64,000 bases of DNA. Source: CAUSKK01 sp963532425 (GTDB lineage: Bacteria > Pseudomonadota > Gammaproteobacteria > Cardiobacteriales > Cardiobacteriaceae). Below, piece after piece: positions 10,009 through 17,843 of the stretch (position 1 is its first letter; each line of letters begins with the position of its first letter). The position numbers and the translations under genes were made by a program. Location: the NCBI GenBank assembly GCA_963532425.1, contig CAUSKK010000004.1:62001-126000 (forward strand). The letters run 5' to 3'. Under the pieces are notes generated by a model. That model saw only the letters and a program-made list of their open reading frames with translations, was not told where the DNA came from and ran no database searches.

Positions 10009-11766
10009 ATGGCAAAAAGAAAAAATCATCAGACGCTCACCGGCGCTGAAATCATCATTGAGTCGCTGTTGTCCGAGAACGTCGAGTACGTTTTCGGCTA
10101 TCCCGGCGGGGCGGTGCTTCATATCTATGACGCCCTCTATAAGCAGAACGAGCTGAAGCACATCCTCACCCGCCACGAGCAGGGCGCCATCCACGCCGCC
10201 GACGGCTACGCCCGGGCCTCGGGCAAGGTGGGCGTGGCCCTGGTAACCTCCGGGCCGGGGCTGACCAACGCCGTTACCGGCATTGCCACCGCCCACTCCG
10301 ATTCCATTCCGCTGGTCATCATCTCCGGCCAGGTGCCGGCCGGCCTCATCGGCAACGACGCCTTCCAGGAGGTGGATGCCGTCGGCATCACCCGGCCGGT
10401 GGTGAAACACAGCTTCCTCGTCAAGGACATCAACCAGCTGGCCACGGTCTTCAAGAAGGCCTTCTACATCGCCGCCAGCGGCCGCCCCGGCCCGGTGCTC
10501 ATCGACATTCCCAAGGACATCACCGGCGCCAGCGCCGTTTTCTCCTATCCGGATTCCATTCATCTGCGCTCCTACCAGCCCACCACCGAGGGCCACATCG
10601 GCCAGATTAAGCGGGCCCTGAAGCTGCTACTGCGGGCGCGGCGGCCGATTGTCTACGCCGGCGGCGGCGTTATCCTCGACAACGCCAGCGAAGCGCTTCG
10701 GGCCCTGGCCCTGCGCCTGAACCTGCCGGTTACGGAAACCCTGATGGGCCTGGGCGGCTTCCCGGCCAGCGCGCCGAATTTCCTCGGCATGCTCGGCATG
10801 CACGGCACCTACGAAGCTAATATGGCCATGCATCACTGTGATGTGCTGCTGGCGGTGGGCGCCCGCTTCGATGACCGGGTTACGGGCAATCTGGCTAATT
10901 TTTGCCCCGAGGCCGAGATTATCCACATTGACATTGACCCTTCCTCCATCGCCAAGAACGTGAAGGTGGACGTGCCCATCGTCGGCTCGGTGCAATCGGT
11001 GCTGACGGCCATGCTGAACCAGCTCGGCGCCGAGCCCGCCGGCGAAGACCTGGGCCCCTGGTGGGCGCAAATCAACCAGTGGCGCGCCGTCGGCTGCCTC
11101 AACTACCAGGACAGCGCCACCGTCATCAAACCCCAGAAGGTTATCCAAACCCTGCACCAGCTCACCGAGGGCCGGGGCATTATCTGCTCCGACGTCGGCC
11201 AGCATAAGATGTGGGTGGCCCAGTATTTCGGCTTCGACCGGCCGCGCCAGTGGATTAACTCCGGCGGCCTCGGCACCATGGGCTTCGGCTATCCGGCCGC
11301 CCTGGGGGCCAAGCTGGCCCGGCCCGAGGAGGACGTGTTCTGCATCACCGGCGACGGCTCCATTCAGATGATGCTGCAGGAAATGACCACGGCGCTGCAG
11401 TATCAAATCCCGGTGAAAATTATCTGTCTGAACAACGGCTGGCTCGGCATGGTGCGCCAGTGGCAGGAGATGTTCTATGAGCGCCGCTATTCCATGACCG
11501 ACATGACCGTCGCCCCGGATTTCGTCAAGCTGGCCGAGGCTTACGGCCATGTGGGCGTGCGCATCAGCGACCCGGCCACCCTGAAAAGCCAGCTGGCCGA
11601 GGTCATCGCGATGAAAGATAAGACCGTCTTCGTCGATATTCACACCGAGAAGCTGGAGAAGGTGTTCCCGATGATTCCGGCCGGCGGCAGCCAGAATGAA
11701 ATGATTCTGGGCGAGTCCTGCAATGTGGACAACGCCGCCAACCACGAAGGAATAGTGCTGCTGTGA
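10009..11766 (+). CDS. ilvI: acetolactate synthase large subunit
   Basis: This is the thiamine-diphosphate enzyme that catalyses the first common step of valine, leucine and isoleucine synthesis, 585 residues. The catalytic-Glu region is LTRHEQGAIHAADGYARASG. The ThDP motif runs from GDGSIQMMLQEM to LNNGWLGMVRQWQEMFY. The FAD-contacting middle domain is intact. I chose the ATG at 10009 (GAAGG upstream); the longer frame adds 20 residues with no homology. It pairs with ilvH downstream. Its last 29 codons plus stop are duplicated just after the gene. Whether to name it ilvI, ilvB or ilvG cannot be decided; the close ilvH partner favours ilvI. Confidence 0.95.
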   Translation: MAKRKNHQTLTGAEIIIESLLSENVEYVFGYPGGAVLHIYDALYKQNELKHILTRHEQGAIHAADGYARASGKVGVALVTSGPGLTNAVTGIATAHSDSIPLVIISGQVPAGLIGNDAFQEVDAVGITRPVVKHSFLVKDINQLATVFKKAFYIAASGRPGPVLIDIPKDITGASAVFSYPDSIHLRSYQPTTEGHIGQIKRALKLLLRARRPIVYAGGGVILDNASEALRALALRLNLPVTETLMGLGGFPASAPNFLGMLGMHGTYEANMAMHHCDVLLAVGARFDDRVTGNLANFCPEAEIIHIDIDPSSIAKNVKVDVPIVGSVQSVLTAMLNQLGAEPAGEDLGPWWAQINQWRAVGCLNYQDSATVIKPQKVIQTLHQLTEGRGIICSDVGQHKMWVAQYFGFDRPRQWINSGGLGTMGFGYPAALGAKLARPEEDVFCITGDGSIQMMLQEMTTALQYQIPVKIICLNNGWLGMVRQWQEMFYERRYSMTDMTVAPDFVKLAEAYGHVGVRISDPATLKSQLAEVIAMKDKTVFVDIHTEKLEKVFPMIPAGGSQNEMILGESCNVDNAANHEGIVLL

Positions 11767-11798
11767 AGACGCTTGTTTGTTTGCGCCAGCCGGGGGAG

Positions 11799-11888
11799 CC
11801 GGCCGGCGGCAGCCAGAATGAAATGATTCTGGGCGAGTCCTGCAACGTGGACAATGCCGCCAACCACGAGGGGATTGTTTTGCTGTGA
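11799..11888 (+). pseudogene. orphan duplicate of the ilvI 3' end
   Basis: These 90 bp repeat the last 90 bp of ilvI (11677-11766), offset by 122 bp, including the stop codon. Translated in the same register they give PAGGSQNEMILGESC and then NVDNAANHEGIVLL, identical to the real C-terminus. The seven nucleotide differences are all at synonymous positions (for example GAA/GAG, GGA/GGG, ATA/ATT, CTG/TTG). The copy has no start or RBS and is not expressed as a separate protein. It reads like the leftover 3' end of a second ilvI allele. Confidence 0.9.
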
Positions 11889-11921
11889 ACGCCGGAAATA
11901 GAAAAAGCCAAGGAATTAGCT

Positions 11922-12437
11922 ATGAATGAAATTAAACGTCATGTGGTCTCGCTGCTGCTGGAAAACGAAGCCGGGGCCCTGTCGCGGGTGGTGGGCCTGT
12001 TTTCGGCCCGGGGCTTTAACATCGACTGCCTCAACGTCGCCCCGACCCAGGATAGAACCATCTCGCGCCTGACCCTGGTAACCCACTGCGATGACCAGCT
12101 GATTGAGCAAATCAACAAGCAGCTCAACAAGCTGGTGGAGGTCATCAAGCTGGTGAACCTGTCCGATGCCGAGTTCATCGACCGGGAAATGATGCTGGTC
12201 AAGGTGCAGGCCGACGCCCACAGCCGCTCGGCCTATCTCCAGCTCAACGACGCCTTTCGCGGCCGGGTCGTGGCCATTTCGCCGAGCACGGTCATCTTTG
12301 AAATCTCCGGCTCCCAGCGCAAGCTGGACGCCTTCATCGGCGCCCTGGAACCGGAGGCCATCGTTGAGCTGTCCCGCACCGGTGTAACCGGCCTGGCCAG
12401 CACCGGCTCCGGCAAGTGTCTGCTGCTGACGGACTAG
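11922..12437 (+). CDS. ilvH: acetolactate synthase small regulatory subunit
   Basis: This is the regulatory subunit of acetolactate synthase, 171 residues. It binds valine at its ACT domain and restores full activity to the large subunit. The ACT domain covers residues 5-80, with VSLLLENEAGALSRVVGLFS, RGFNIDCLNVAPTQD and ISRLTLVTHCDD. The C-terminal domain includes SPSTVIFEISGSQRKLDAFI and ELSRTGVTGLA. The ATG follows AAGGAATTAGCT. It lies 155 bp after ilvI, the extra distance being taken up by the duplicated ilvI end, so co-transcription is likely. Confidence 0.95.
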   Translation: MNEIKRHVVSLLLENEAGALSRVVGLFSARGFNIDCLNVAPTQDRTISRLTLVTHCDDQLIEQINKQLNKLVEVIKLVNLSDAEFIDREMMLVKVQADAHSRSAYLQLNDAFRGRVVAISPSTVIFEISGSQRKLDAFIGALEPEAIVELSRTGVTGLASTGSGKCLLLTD

Positions 12438-12449
12438 GCCCCCATCAGG

Positions 12450-12479
12450 AAGCGCTCCCCCGGGGCGCTTTATTTTTTC
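12450..12479 (+). terminator. terminator after ilvH built around a palindrome variant
   Basis: AAGCGC and GCGCTT (12450-12455 and 12465-12470) pair across a short C/G-rich loop and are followed by TATTTTTTC. The left half is a degraded GAAGCGCTCC copy of the genome palindrome. A further intact GAAGCGCTTC lies just downstream. Confidence 0.7.
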
Positions 12480-12574
12480 TATCCCGAAGCGCTTCCCCGG
12501 CCAGAAAAATCAAAGGCACCGGCCCCGGCCCTTGGCCATAATCGGGGCTTTCAACCCTAACTATGGAGTATTTC

Positions 12575-13306
12575 ATGAAAAAATCCCTGCTATTCCTCGC
12601 CCTCTGCACCGGCCTGGCCCGAGCGGATGACTGGAGCTACAGCGGCAGCAATGACCCGAGCCACTGGGGCGACCTGAAGGCCGAGTACCAGCTCTGTAGC
12701 ACCGGCAAGGAGCAATCGCCGGTGGACGTGCGCAGCAGCAGCGAACCGCACAAGGGCGAAACCCTGCCCCTGGACAGCTGGAAGCCGGCCGCCTATGAAT
12801 GGCTAAACAACGGCCACACCCTGCAGGCCCAGGCCCAGGAACCGACCCAGGCCCTGAAGCTGGACGGCCGCGACTATCAGCTGCTCCAATTCCACTTCCA
12901 CGCCCGCAGTGAGCACGCCCTGAACGGTAAATACTTCCCACTGGAGGCCCATTTTGTTACCCGCGCCGACGGCAAGGATTTGGCCGTGGTCGCCGTGTTC
13001 TTCACCCCCGGCAAGGAAAATCCGACCCTGGCCAAGCTGCTGGAGAAAACGCCGGCCGTCAATGAGAAAATCGCCCTGGCCGAACCGCTGGACATCCAGC
13101 CCCTCTTCCCCGCCGACAGGGACCATTTCCGCCTGCGCGGCTCATTGACCACGCCGCCCTGCACGGAGAACGTGCAATGGCTGTTACTGCGCCATGAGGT
13201 GGAGGCCAGCCCGGCCCAGCTGGAACAGCTGCAAAAGCTGCTCGGCGACAACTACCGGCCACTGCAACCCAGCAACGACCGGTCCATCGAAGCCATCGAC
13301 GACTGA
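12575..13306 (+). CDS. periplasmic alpha-carbonic anhydrase
   Basis: This 243-residue zinc enzyme interconverts CO2 and bicarbonate. The signal peptide MKKSLLFLALCTGLARA predicts export, and DDWSYSGSNDPSHWG is the normal mature start. The zinc ligands are the two His of QFHFHARSEH and the His of LEAHFVTRADG. The family motifs KEQSPVDV and LTTPPCTENVQW are present. The ATG at 12575 has GGAG 6 bases upstream and starts the signal peptide, so I preferred it to the ATG four codons earlier. A UUCG-loop terminator follows, so the gene is monocistronic. Confidence 0.95.
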   Translation: MKKSLLFLALCTGLARADDWSYSGSNDPSHWGDLKAEYQLCSTGKEQSPVDVRSSSEPHKGETLPLDSWKPAAYEWLNNGHTLQAQAQEPTQALKLDGRDYQLLQFHFHARSEHALNGKYFPLEAHFVTRADGKDLAVVAVFFTPGKENPTLAKLLEKTPAVNEKIALAEPLDIQPLFPADRDHFRLRGSLTTPPCTENVQWLLLRHEVEASPAQLEQLQKLLGDNYRPLQPSNDRSIEAIDD

Positions 13307-13327
13307 CCCTTATTCACTACCCCAGTG

Positions 13328-13350
13328 GCGCTCTTCGGAGCGCTTTTTTT
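13328..13350 (+). terminator. UUCG-loop terminator after carbonic anhydrase
   Basis: GCGCTC-TTCG-GAGCGC is followed by seven T. The right arm plus its T-run reads GGAGCGCTTTTTTT, a variant of the genome palindrome continuing into a U-tract. Confidence 0.9.
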
Positions 13351-13373
13351 GTGGCCGGCGACCCGGGCCGGCC

Positions 13374-15178
13374 GAAGCGCTTCCCTCTGAAAAGAAGCCA
13401 GCCGCCCCGGCCGGCAGAAAAAGGGGAGCGCTTCGTTTCCCCAAATGTTCTCGGGTGGGAAGCGCTTCCCGCCCCGGCCCGAACATCGTTCCCCGGGGAA
13501 GCGCTTCGGTTAAAAATGGCCCGGGCCGGGGCCCGGCGACCAACTGCACCGAAGCGCTTCGGTCTTTCGCCCCTGCCGGGCCGCATTGAAGCGCTTCCAA
13601 CGCGAAGTTAGAAAAGAGGGAAGCGCTTCGGTCTGGAAAGAAAGCTGACGAGTGGGTCGGCGCAAAAGTGAGGAGCGCTTCGTTTCCTGAATGTTCTCGG
13701 GCGGGAAGCGCTTCCCCGACGGGCAATGAAAGAAGCGCTTCATTGTCAGAAGCTGGCCGAGGACGCGCTTCATTGGGACGGTCGAGCCCGAAGCGCTTCC
13801 CTCGGCTAGGAAAATTTTTATGCCCCGGCCCGTTGCCAATGCCACAAACTTGAAGGACAGCAAGCGCTTCGTTGTTCTCGGCCCTAGAAAGGGGGAGCGC
13901 TTCGTTCCGGGAAGGCGTTGAACTGGCAGAACCCATAAAAGAGGGCAGCGCTTCCCTATTCCATACCTGCTCGGCCGAAGCGCTTTGGTCTGGAAAGAAA
14001 GCAGACGAGTCGGCCGGCGTAAAAGGGGGAGCGCTTCGGGTTCAGAGCTAATTCGGCCGAAGCGCTTCGTTGCCCTGGCGCTTTCCTTCCGGGGGCGGCT
14101 TTTAAAGTTGAAGCGCTTCGGGCTGGGAAAAAGAGGAAAGGCCCTGCCGCGTTTTGGGGTTGTTCCCGTGGGAAGCGCTTCATTTCGGCCGGGAAGGAAA
14201 GCGCTTCGTTAAAAGCGAAAGGTCGCCCGACCATTTCGACAGCTTTTAGGGCGAAGCGCTTTGGCTCCTGATTGGAAAACGCTTCCCCCCGGCCGAATAG
14301 CGCCCTATTGGTCGTAAGTGCCGGCGGAGAAGCGCTTCGTTGTCAGAAGCTGACCGAGGACGCGCCTCATTGGGACGGTCGAGCTCGAAGCGCTTCGGCT
14401 AGCTTCAAGAGGGAAGCGCTTCCCTATTCCACGCCCCGCCCGGCCGAAGCGCTTCGCTCTGAGAAGTTTGTTAGGAAGGAGGCCCAAAGGACAGCAAAGG
14501 ATTTGCTAGCCCGGCCCGTTGCCCATGGTGCCAGTCCGCAGAACAGTGGGCCGCCGGGCGATAGGACAAGCGCTTCCCGCTGGGAAGAAGCCGAACAATC
14601 GGGCTAACTCAATAGGGGGAGCGCTTCGGTCGGAGCAAAGGGATTTTATGCTTCGGCCCGAATAGTGTTCCCGCCGGAGCCGGGCGACCAACTGCATCGA
14701 AACGCTTCGGTCTGGCGGGCAAGTAAAGCAGAGGGGGGAAGCGCTTTCCTTGGGCCCGGGCTGAAATCATAGCTAGGGCTTTCAGGGCCGAAGCGCTTCG
14801 GCCTTTGCCCCCGCCGGGCCCATTGAAGCGCTTCGCTCTGAGAAGATTGTTCGGAAGGAAGCGCTTCCAGCGGCGAAGTTAGAAACGAGGCAAGCGCTTC
14901 GGTCTGGAAAGAAAGCAGATGAGTGGGCCGGCGCAAACGGGGGAGCGCTTCCCCGACGGGGCCGGTCGGTGAGCGCTTCAGTCTAAAAATCTACAGGGCC
15001 GGTCGGGCAAGCTCTAAATGATTTGAGCGGCAGCGCTGCCTTTGGGAAGACGGCGGGGCGGCGTGGGCAGCCAAGAAAAGAAGCGCTTCGGGCTGGGGAG
15101 CGGCCGGCTGAGCCGGAGAAATAAAAAGAGGGAAGCGCTTCGTTCCGAGAAGGTTGTTCGGAAGGAAGCGCTTCGTTT
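13374..15178. repeat. palindrome island A (GAAGCGCTTC and variants)
   Basis: This is a gene-free stretch of about 1.85 kb. By my hand count it holds about 39 AGCGCT cores (including a few just outside the listed ends), roughly one per 47 bp; chance would give less than one. Most are exact GAAGCGCTTC. A second form is GGGAGCGCTTC, usually preceded by a purine-rich A/G run. Others are degraded (GACGCGCTTC, GAAACGCTTC, GCAGCGCTGC). Spacers differ in sequence and length, but some longer blocks recur, for example CATTGGGACGGTCGAGC at 13770 and 14367. Open frames through it only spell repeats of EALP, KRFG and RSAS and are not genes. I see no RNA gene or transposase here. Confidence 0.95.
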
Positions 15179-15234
15179 AGTTGAAAGGGCCGCCGGGCCA
15201 ATTTGGCGGGGCGGGCCCATTGAAAAAGGCTGAC

Positions 15235-15254
15235 AGCAGGATTTTAGTCCTGCT
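15235..15254 (-). terminator. hairpin overlapping the yceI stop
   Basis: AGCAGGA and TCCTGCT form a 7-bp stem that includes the TAA stop of the leftward yceI gene. On the minus strand the T-run comes about seven bases after the stem, so terminator function is plausible but not strong. Confidence 0.45.
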
Positions 15255-15804
15255 TGGCGGCTTCGATTTGAATCACCACCTTCACATCCTTGCTCATGCC
15301 CTTGTCAATCAGATAGTCGATGCCCCACTGGCTGCGGTCGAGGACGGTCTCAAAGTCGCCGCCGCACACCTGGGTTTTCAGCAGGGGGCTGTCGTAGCAG
15401 TTGAATTTGGTGGCGTTCAGCGTAATGGGGTGGGTTTTGCCGTTCAGGGTCAAATCGCCCTTGACGCTTTTCACCTTCTCGCCGTCGAATTCAAAGGCGG
15501 TGGACTTGAATTTGATTTCCTTGTTCTGGGCCACGTTGAAGATGTCCGGGCTCTTCAGATGCGCATCGAAGTCCGGGTGGCCGCTGCTGATTTTATCCAG
15601 GGGAATGCTGAGGGCGACGGCCCCGGTTTTGGCGGCGGCGTCGAAGTCCACCGTGCCCTCCAGGCCGTAGATGCCGGCGCTGTTGGTGCTGGTGCCGAAG
15701 TGGTCGATGTGGAAGCGCAGATTGGCATGGTGGCTGTCAATCTTGTAGCTGGCCGCCGAAGCGGTGCCGAGGCTCAGGGCCAGGGCCCAAAGAATTTTTT
15801 TCAT
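15244..15804 (-). CDS. yceI: YceI-family periplasmic lipid-binding-like protein
   Basis: This 186-residue exported protein belongs to the YceI lipocalin-like family, whose members bind long isoprenoid or fatty chains. The signal peptide is MKKILWALALSLGTASA. The mature start SYKIDSHHANLRFHIDHFG, the GLEGTVDFD segment and the C-terminal GIDYLIDKGMSKDVKVVIQI are typical. The physiological role of the family is poorly defined. The ATG at 15804 follows GAGGAAAAAACC. It begins 16 bp after miaB ends and is probably co-transcribed with it. Confidence 0.92.
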   Translation of the reverse strand: MKKILWALALSLGTASAASYKIDSHHANLRFHIDHFGTSTNSAGIYGLEGTVDFDAAAKTGAVALSIPLDKISSGHPDFDAHLKSPDIFNVAQNKEIKFKSTAFEFDGEKVKSVKGDLTLNGKTHPITLNATKFNCYDSPLLKTQVCGGDFETVLDRSQWGIDYLIDKGMSKDVKVVIQIEAAKQD

Positions 15805-15820
15805 GGTTTTTTCCTCGTGT

Positions 15821-17212
15821 TTAGAAAGGGGAATAGCGGACGGGCCGGCTGTGTTTTTCTTCGGCCTGGAGCAGTTCGCCGCGCAGGGAATTCTTATAGG
15901 CGGCGGTGATGCGCACCTTGGCGAAGCGGCCAATCAGGGATTTATCGCCGGGCAGATTGACCACCCGGTTGTTCTCGGTGCGACCGCAAATCTCGCTGGC
16001 GTCCTTGCGCGAAACCTTGTCAATCAGAATCCACTGCTCGCTGCCCACCATGTCCGCCGAAATCTGGCCGGCCATCTCGATGATGCGGTTCTGCAGGCGG
16101 TTGAGGCGCGCCTTCTTGACCTCGAAGGGGATACGGTCGGGCATGGCGGCGGCCGGAGTGCCGGGCCGGGGGCTGTAGATGAAGCTGAAGGAGGTGTCAT
16201 AGAAGACCGTTTCGATGAGGTTCATGGTGTCCTCGAAGTCCTTGTCCTCCTCGCCGGGGAAGCCGACGATGAAATCCGATGAGAAGCTCATGTTCGGACG
16301 AATGGCGCGGATTTTCTGCAGAATTTGCACGTAGTCGGCAGCTTTGTAGCCGCGTTTCATCAGGGCCAGCACCCGGTCGGAGCCGCTTTGCACCGGCAGA
16401 TGCAGATGGGAAACCAGCTGGGGCACGCGGCGGTAGACGTCGATGAGCCGGTCGGTGAATTCCAGCGGGTGGGAGGTGGTGAAGCGGATGCGGCCGATGC
16501 CACTGATGGCGGCCACATATTCAATGAGCAGGGCCAAATCGGCCTCGCTGCCGTCGGCCATGAGACCCCGGTAGGCATTGACGTTCTGGCCGAGCAGGTT
16601 AATTTCCCGCACCCCCTGGGCGGCCAGGGCGGCGCACTCGGCGATGACATCGTCGAAGGGGCGGCTGATTTCCTCGCCGCGCGTATAGGGCACGACGCAG
16701 AAGGTGCAGTATTTGGAGCAGCCCTCCATGATGGAGACGAAGGCGGTGGCGCCCTCGGCGCGCGGTTCGGGCAGGTGGTCGAATTTTTCAATTTCCGGGA
16801 AGGACACATCGACGACGCCGTCGCGCTTCTGCTGGGCCTCGCTGAGCAGATTCGGCAGCCGGTGCAGGGTTTGCGGGCCAAAGACCACATCGACGACCGG
16901 GGCCCGGCGCCGCAGTTCCTCGCCCTCCTGGGAGGCGACGCAGCCACCGACGGCAATCATCACATGGGGCCGGGCGTCCTTCTGTTCCTTCCAGCGGCCG
17001 ATGAGGGAGAAGACCTTCTCCTGGGCCTTCTCTCGCACCGAGCAGGTGTTCAGCAGCAGCAAATCGGCCTCCTCGGGGGTGGCCACCGGCGTCATGCCGT
17101 GGGAAACCTTCAGCACCGCCAGCATTTTCGAGGAATCGTATTCGTTCATCTGGCAACCGTAGGTTTCGATGTAGACGTGCTTCAGGCGTTTTTCGGGGGG
17201 TAATTGGGTCAT
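15821..17212 (-). CDS. miaB: tRNA-2-methylthio-N6-dimethylallyladenosine synthase
   Basis: This radical-SAM methylthiotransferase modifies A37 of tRNAs that read UNN codons, about 463 residues. The N-terminal UPF0004 domain supplies the three Cys of the auxiliary cluster (ETYGCQMNEYDS, LNTCSVREKA, AVGGCVASQEG). The radical-SAM triad is CSKYCTFCVVPYTRGEE, and a TRAM domain ends the protein. I chose the ATG at 17212 because a TATAAT box at 17249-17254 would place the transcript start at or after the upstream ATG (17245). Confidence 0.95.
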   Translation of the reverse strand: MTQLPPEKRLKHVYIETYGCQMNEYDSSKMLAVLKVSHGMTPVATPEEADLLLLNTCSVREKAQEKVFSLIGRWKEQKDARPHVMIAVGGCVASQEGEELRRRAPVVDVVFGPQTLHRLPNLLSEAQQKRDGVVDVSFPEIEKFDHLPEPRAEGATAFVSIMEGCSKYCTFCVVPYTRGEEISRPFDDVIAECAALAAQGVREINLLGQNVNAYRGLMADGSEADLALLIEYVAAISGIGRIRFTTSHPLEFTDRLIDVYRRVPQLVSHLHLPVQSGSDRVLALMKRGYKAADYVQILQKIRAIRPNMSFSSDFIVGFPGEEDKDFEDTMNLIETVFYDTSFSFIYSPRPGTPAAAMPDRIPFEVKKARLNRLQNRIIEMAGQISADMVGSEQWILIDKVSRKDASEICGRTENNRVVNLPGDKSLIGRFAKVRITAAYKNSLRGELLQAEEKHSRPVRYSPF

Positions 17213-17248
17213 AGAAGTTCGTATTTTTGGAATTAAATTAAACATAAA

Positions 17249-17300
17249 ATTATAGGGTAAGCGACCTAAACTTGCATAAAAACAAGCGCTTCGGTATGAT
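17249..17300. promoter_or_regulatory. divergent miaB / rpmE2 promoter region with an embedded palindrome
   Basis: Rightward, for rpmE2, TTGCAT (17272-17277), a 17-bp spacer and TATGAT (17295-17300) make a good sigma-70-type promoter. The spacer contains AAGCGCTTCGG, that is, the genome palindrome. Leftward, for miaB, TATAAT (17254-17249) lies 17 bp from ATGCAA, the complement of the same -35 region, so the two promoters share their -35 segment. Confidence 0.6.
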
Positions 17301-17329
17301 TCCGCCCTTTTAATTTAAGAGTATTAACT

Positions 17330-17572
17330 ATGAAACCAGATATTCATCCTAACTACCGCGAAGTGGTTTTCCAGGACGCTTCGACCGGCCACAACTTCCT
17401 TATCCGTTCTTCGGTGGAAAGCAAAGACAAAATCACCCTGGACGGCAAGGAATATCCGCTGGTTCGGGTTGATGTGAGCAGCAAATCCCACCCCTTCTAT
17501 ACCGGCAAACAGAGTATTGTGGATACCGCCGGCCGGGTGGATAGATTCCGTCGTAAATACGGCCAAAAATAA
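17330..17572 (+). CDS. rpmE2: 50S ribosomal protein L31 type B
   Basis: This is the 80-residue zinc-independent (C-minus) paralogue of ribosomal protein L31. It starts MKPDIHPNYREVVFQDAS and contains SKSHPFYTGKQ and DRFRRKYGQK, the diagnostic type B motifs, and it lacks the CxxC pair of the zinc form. In other bacteria type B L31 often replaces type A under zinc limitation. No Zur box was recognised here. It stands alone between its own promoter and a strong terminator. Confidence 0.95.
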   Translation: MKPDIHPNYREVVFQDASTGHNFLIRSSVESKDKITLDGKEYPLVRVDVSSKSHPFYTGKQSIVDTAGRVDRFRRKYGQK

Positions 17573-17593
17573 GCCACTATTTAAGTCTTTAAT

Positions 17594-17627
17594 AAACAGC
17601 CAATGATTTATTCATTGGCTGTTTTTT
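17594..17627 (+). terminator. terminator after rpmE2
   Basis: AAACAGCCAATGA pairs with TCATTGGCTGTTT and runs into a T-tract. The stem is long and the loop short, making this a textbook intrinsic terminator. Confidence 0.93.
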
Positions 17628-17738
17628 TATTTCTGTGGCAATTTATTGGCCCAATGGAATGAAAATTTCATTTCAAAATCAATAAATAAGATTATTTTTC
17701 TCTAATTCGTCAGAAAACAACAAATTTTGGTGCGCTTG

Positions 17739-17767
17739 TTGCATTTTTACCCCATATTAATTACAGT
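17739..17767 (+). promoter_or_regulatory. candidate pilM promoter
   Basis: TTGCAT, 17 bp, then TACAGT lies about 80 bp before pilM in a very AT-rich 270-bp gap that holds no gene. The hexamers are imperfect. The -35 is the same TTGCAT as at rpmE2. Confidence 0.4.
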
Positions 17768-17843
17768 ATTTTTTATATTAAACGGTTAATTAAATAACTG
17801 TTTTATTACTATTAATCTTGATATTCCAAGGGGTTATAAATTT

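Noticed and set aside
11603..11911. Minus-strand frames over the ilvI duplication
   Set aside because: They exist only because the duplicated block is open on both strands; they overlap a conserved gene and have no RBS.
13374..15178. CRISPR array
   Set aside because: The repeat is only 10 bp, fully palindromic and degenerate, the spacing is irregular, and no cas genes are in the window.
13374..15178. REP/BIME-type elements with a RAYT transposase
   Set aside because: Units are shorter than REP sequences, no paired head-to-tail organisation is constant, and no Y1 transposase is present in the window.
13310..15220. Several open frames of 60-210 codons across island A
   Set aside because: They consist of EALP, KRFG and RSAS stretches forced by the palindrome in each frame, with no RBS and no conserved domain. 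Similar frames in islands B and C are rejected for the same reason.
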